Shown here piece after piece: positions 63,136-64,000 of a stretch of 64,000 nt of DNA; the stretch's first letter is position 1; every line of letters begins with the position of its first letter. The stretch comes from Myotis daubentonii. Taxonomy: Eukaryota > Chordata > Mammalia > Chiroptera > Vespertilionidae. The notes beneath the pieces were generated by a model. That model saw only the letters and a list, made by a program, of their open reading frames with translations, was not told the origin of the DNA and did no database searches. The position numbers and the translations under genes were made by a program. The stretch covers positions 29,167,358 through 29,231,357 of the forward strand of contig NC_081841.1 of assembly GCF_963259705.1 (NCBI RefSeq), in the 5' to 3' direction.

Positions 63136-64000
63136 AAAAGCCCCATAAAGACAGGATTTAGAGAGAGGGAGCAGTAGGGAGGGGCGGTGTTCGTGGATAA
63201 ACTCTTAATCTGGTTACTCCCTGAGATTTATAATTTCAGAAACAAACAATGGGAACAAGACTGAGTGAAAGTGCTGGAGGAGAGGTCTGATTTCTCTCCC
63301 TGACTTGATTTTATTCCATTAAACTAACAATGAAAAAGACAGAAACACACACACACACACACACATCAGTGCTCTTGGTCAACCCCTCCCCCCTTTTTTT
63401 TCCTGGGCTCAGATTAATGAGGGATGTTTGGGAAGCCGGATGAGCAGAGCCTGTGAATGGAGCTCTGCCCAGGAGGAGCAGAGGGAGCTGCAGACACTCT
63501 GGTCGGCCTGCTATTGATCGGACCACAGGTCGCCCGGGAGCGGCTGCTGGGGGGCTCTGGGAGCGCCCTAAGAGCTTTGGCCAGACCAGACCACGGGAGC
63601 CCTGCGCCAGTCAAGCTCCAGTAAGGGCCTAGGAAGAGTCAGGCAATTAGCCTTTGAAGGTCATGGCAAGTTCCCTCCCCCTCTTCTCTCTGTTCACCAC
63701 GGTCTCCAGCCTTCTCTCCCTCCTCCTCCTTTCTTCATCACCCATAGTCCAAACACATCTGAGGAATCCATTCAATTAAGTCTCTCTGGGCTCCAGCTGG
63801 CTCCTGAGTGAAAGGTCAGTGGAGTTCAGAGGGAGAAAAAGACGCAAGTTGGAGCCGGAGCTTGTGGCTGCCTCTGACCCTGCCTCTCCTCTGCCTCCGC
63901 CCTCCCCATACCTGGCCCGCACGCCCCACTTCCTTTCTACCTGCTCTCTTTAATGATACCCGGTGGTGATGGTCAATCACCGCCCAGCAGTGCGAGATGC
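62720..64000. promoter_or_regulatory. Candidate conserved regulatory region with CA repeats
   Basis: Repeat-poor and increasingly GC-rich toward the window edge. Words such as GGCCTAATTAAATTGC, GGCAATTAGCCTTTGAAGG and GCTATTGATCGG sit amid mixed sequence. CA microsatellites lie at 63101-63132 and 63344-63365. There is no splice-bounded coding pattern, and the 66-71-codon frames here are unconvincing. It may be an enhancer or promoter-proximal region of a gene outside the window; conservation is inferred. Confidence 0.3.

Overview
This is a eukaryotic, gene-free window, almost certainly from a vespertilionid bat. Three kinds of sequence point there. There are many short tRNA-derived SINEs of the bat Ves type. 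There are many non-autonomous Helitrons of the HeliBat type, with TC at the 5' end, CTAG at the 3' end and a GTGCACGAA-type hairpin just before it; among mammals this type is known from vesper bats. There are also recently active cut-and-paste DNA transposons, including a SPIN-type hAT copy with an intact 8-bp target duplication. The background is AT-rich and carries old mammalian repeats (MIR, L2, L1M-like, MaLR-like). I found no host protein-coding exon, tRNA, rRNA or CRISPR array. The only real protein homology is a broken Tc1-type transposase.

Layout. 1-3.5 kb: AT-rich, one Ves. 3.5-4.3 kb: two head-to-tail Helitrons. 6.9-7.35 kb: tetranucleotide repeat, short Helitron and mariner-like MITE. 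8.55-11.3 kb: a 2.4-kb Helitron with a GC-rich hairpin minisatellite and an internal SINE, followed head-to-tail by a second Helitron. 15.3-18.6 kb: SPIN in an L1-like repeat, a three-layer SINE/SINE/hAT nest, and a Helitron with a hAT element in its 3' end. 22-26 kb: mostly unique sequence with two blocks that look like conserved regulatory DNA. 26.5-29.3 kb: a SINE carrying telomere-like repeats with two Helitrons in its tail, then two more Helitrons carrying tandem repeats. 31.7-35.5 kb: L2 split by a solo LTR, an old hAT, a MIR and a second solo LTR. 36.9-37.4 kb: a minus-strand Helitron. 39-45 kb: several Ves copies and old repeats. 46.1-47.4 kb: a rearranged Tc1-type transposon with inverted arms. 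48.7-50.3 kb: a 205-bp duplicated segment. 50.7-55.3 kb: four Helitrons, the last two lying inside a long antisense L1-like fragment. 58-59.5 kb: Ves, LTR-like sequence and a hAT MITE. 62.7-64 kb: CA repeats and a GC-richer unique block reaching the window edge.

The most interesting signals come from the mobile elements. HeliBat copies carry 14-bp matches to the CTCF core motif, often as an inverted pair, so each insertion may deliver a potential chromatin-loop anchor. Helitron 3' ends repeatedly serve as landing sites, for other Helitrons, a hAT element and a Ves SINE. A single palindromic GC unit present in some Helitrons has expanded to about 13 copies in another. The unique blocks at 24.1-24.6, 25.7-26.0 and 62.7-64 kb are the best candidates for host function (enhancers), but that cannot be tested without alignments.
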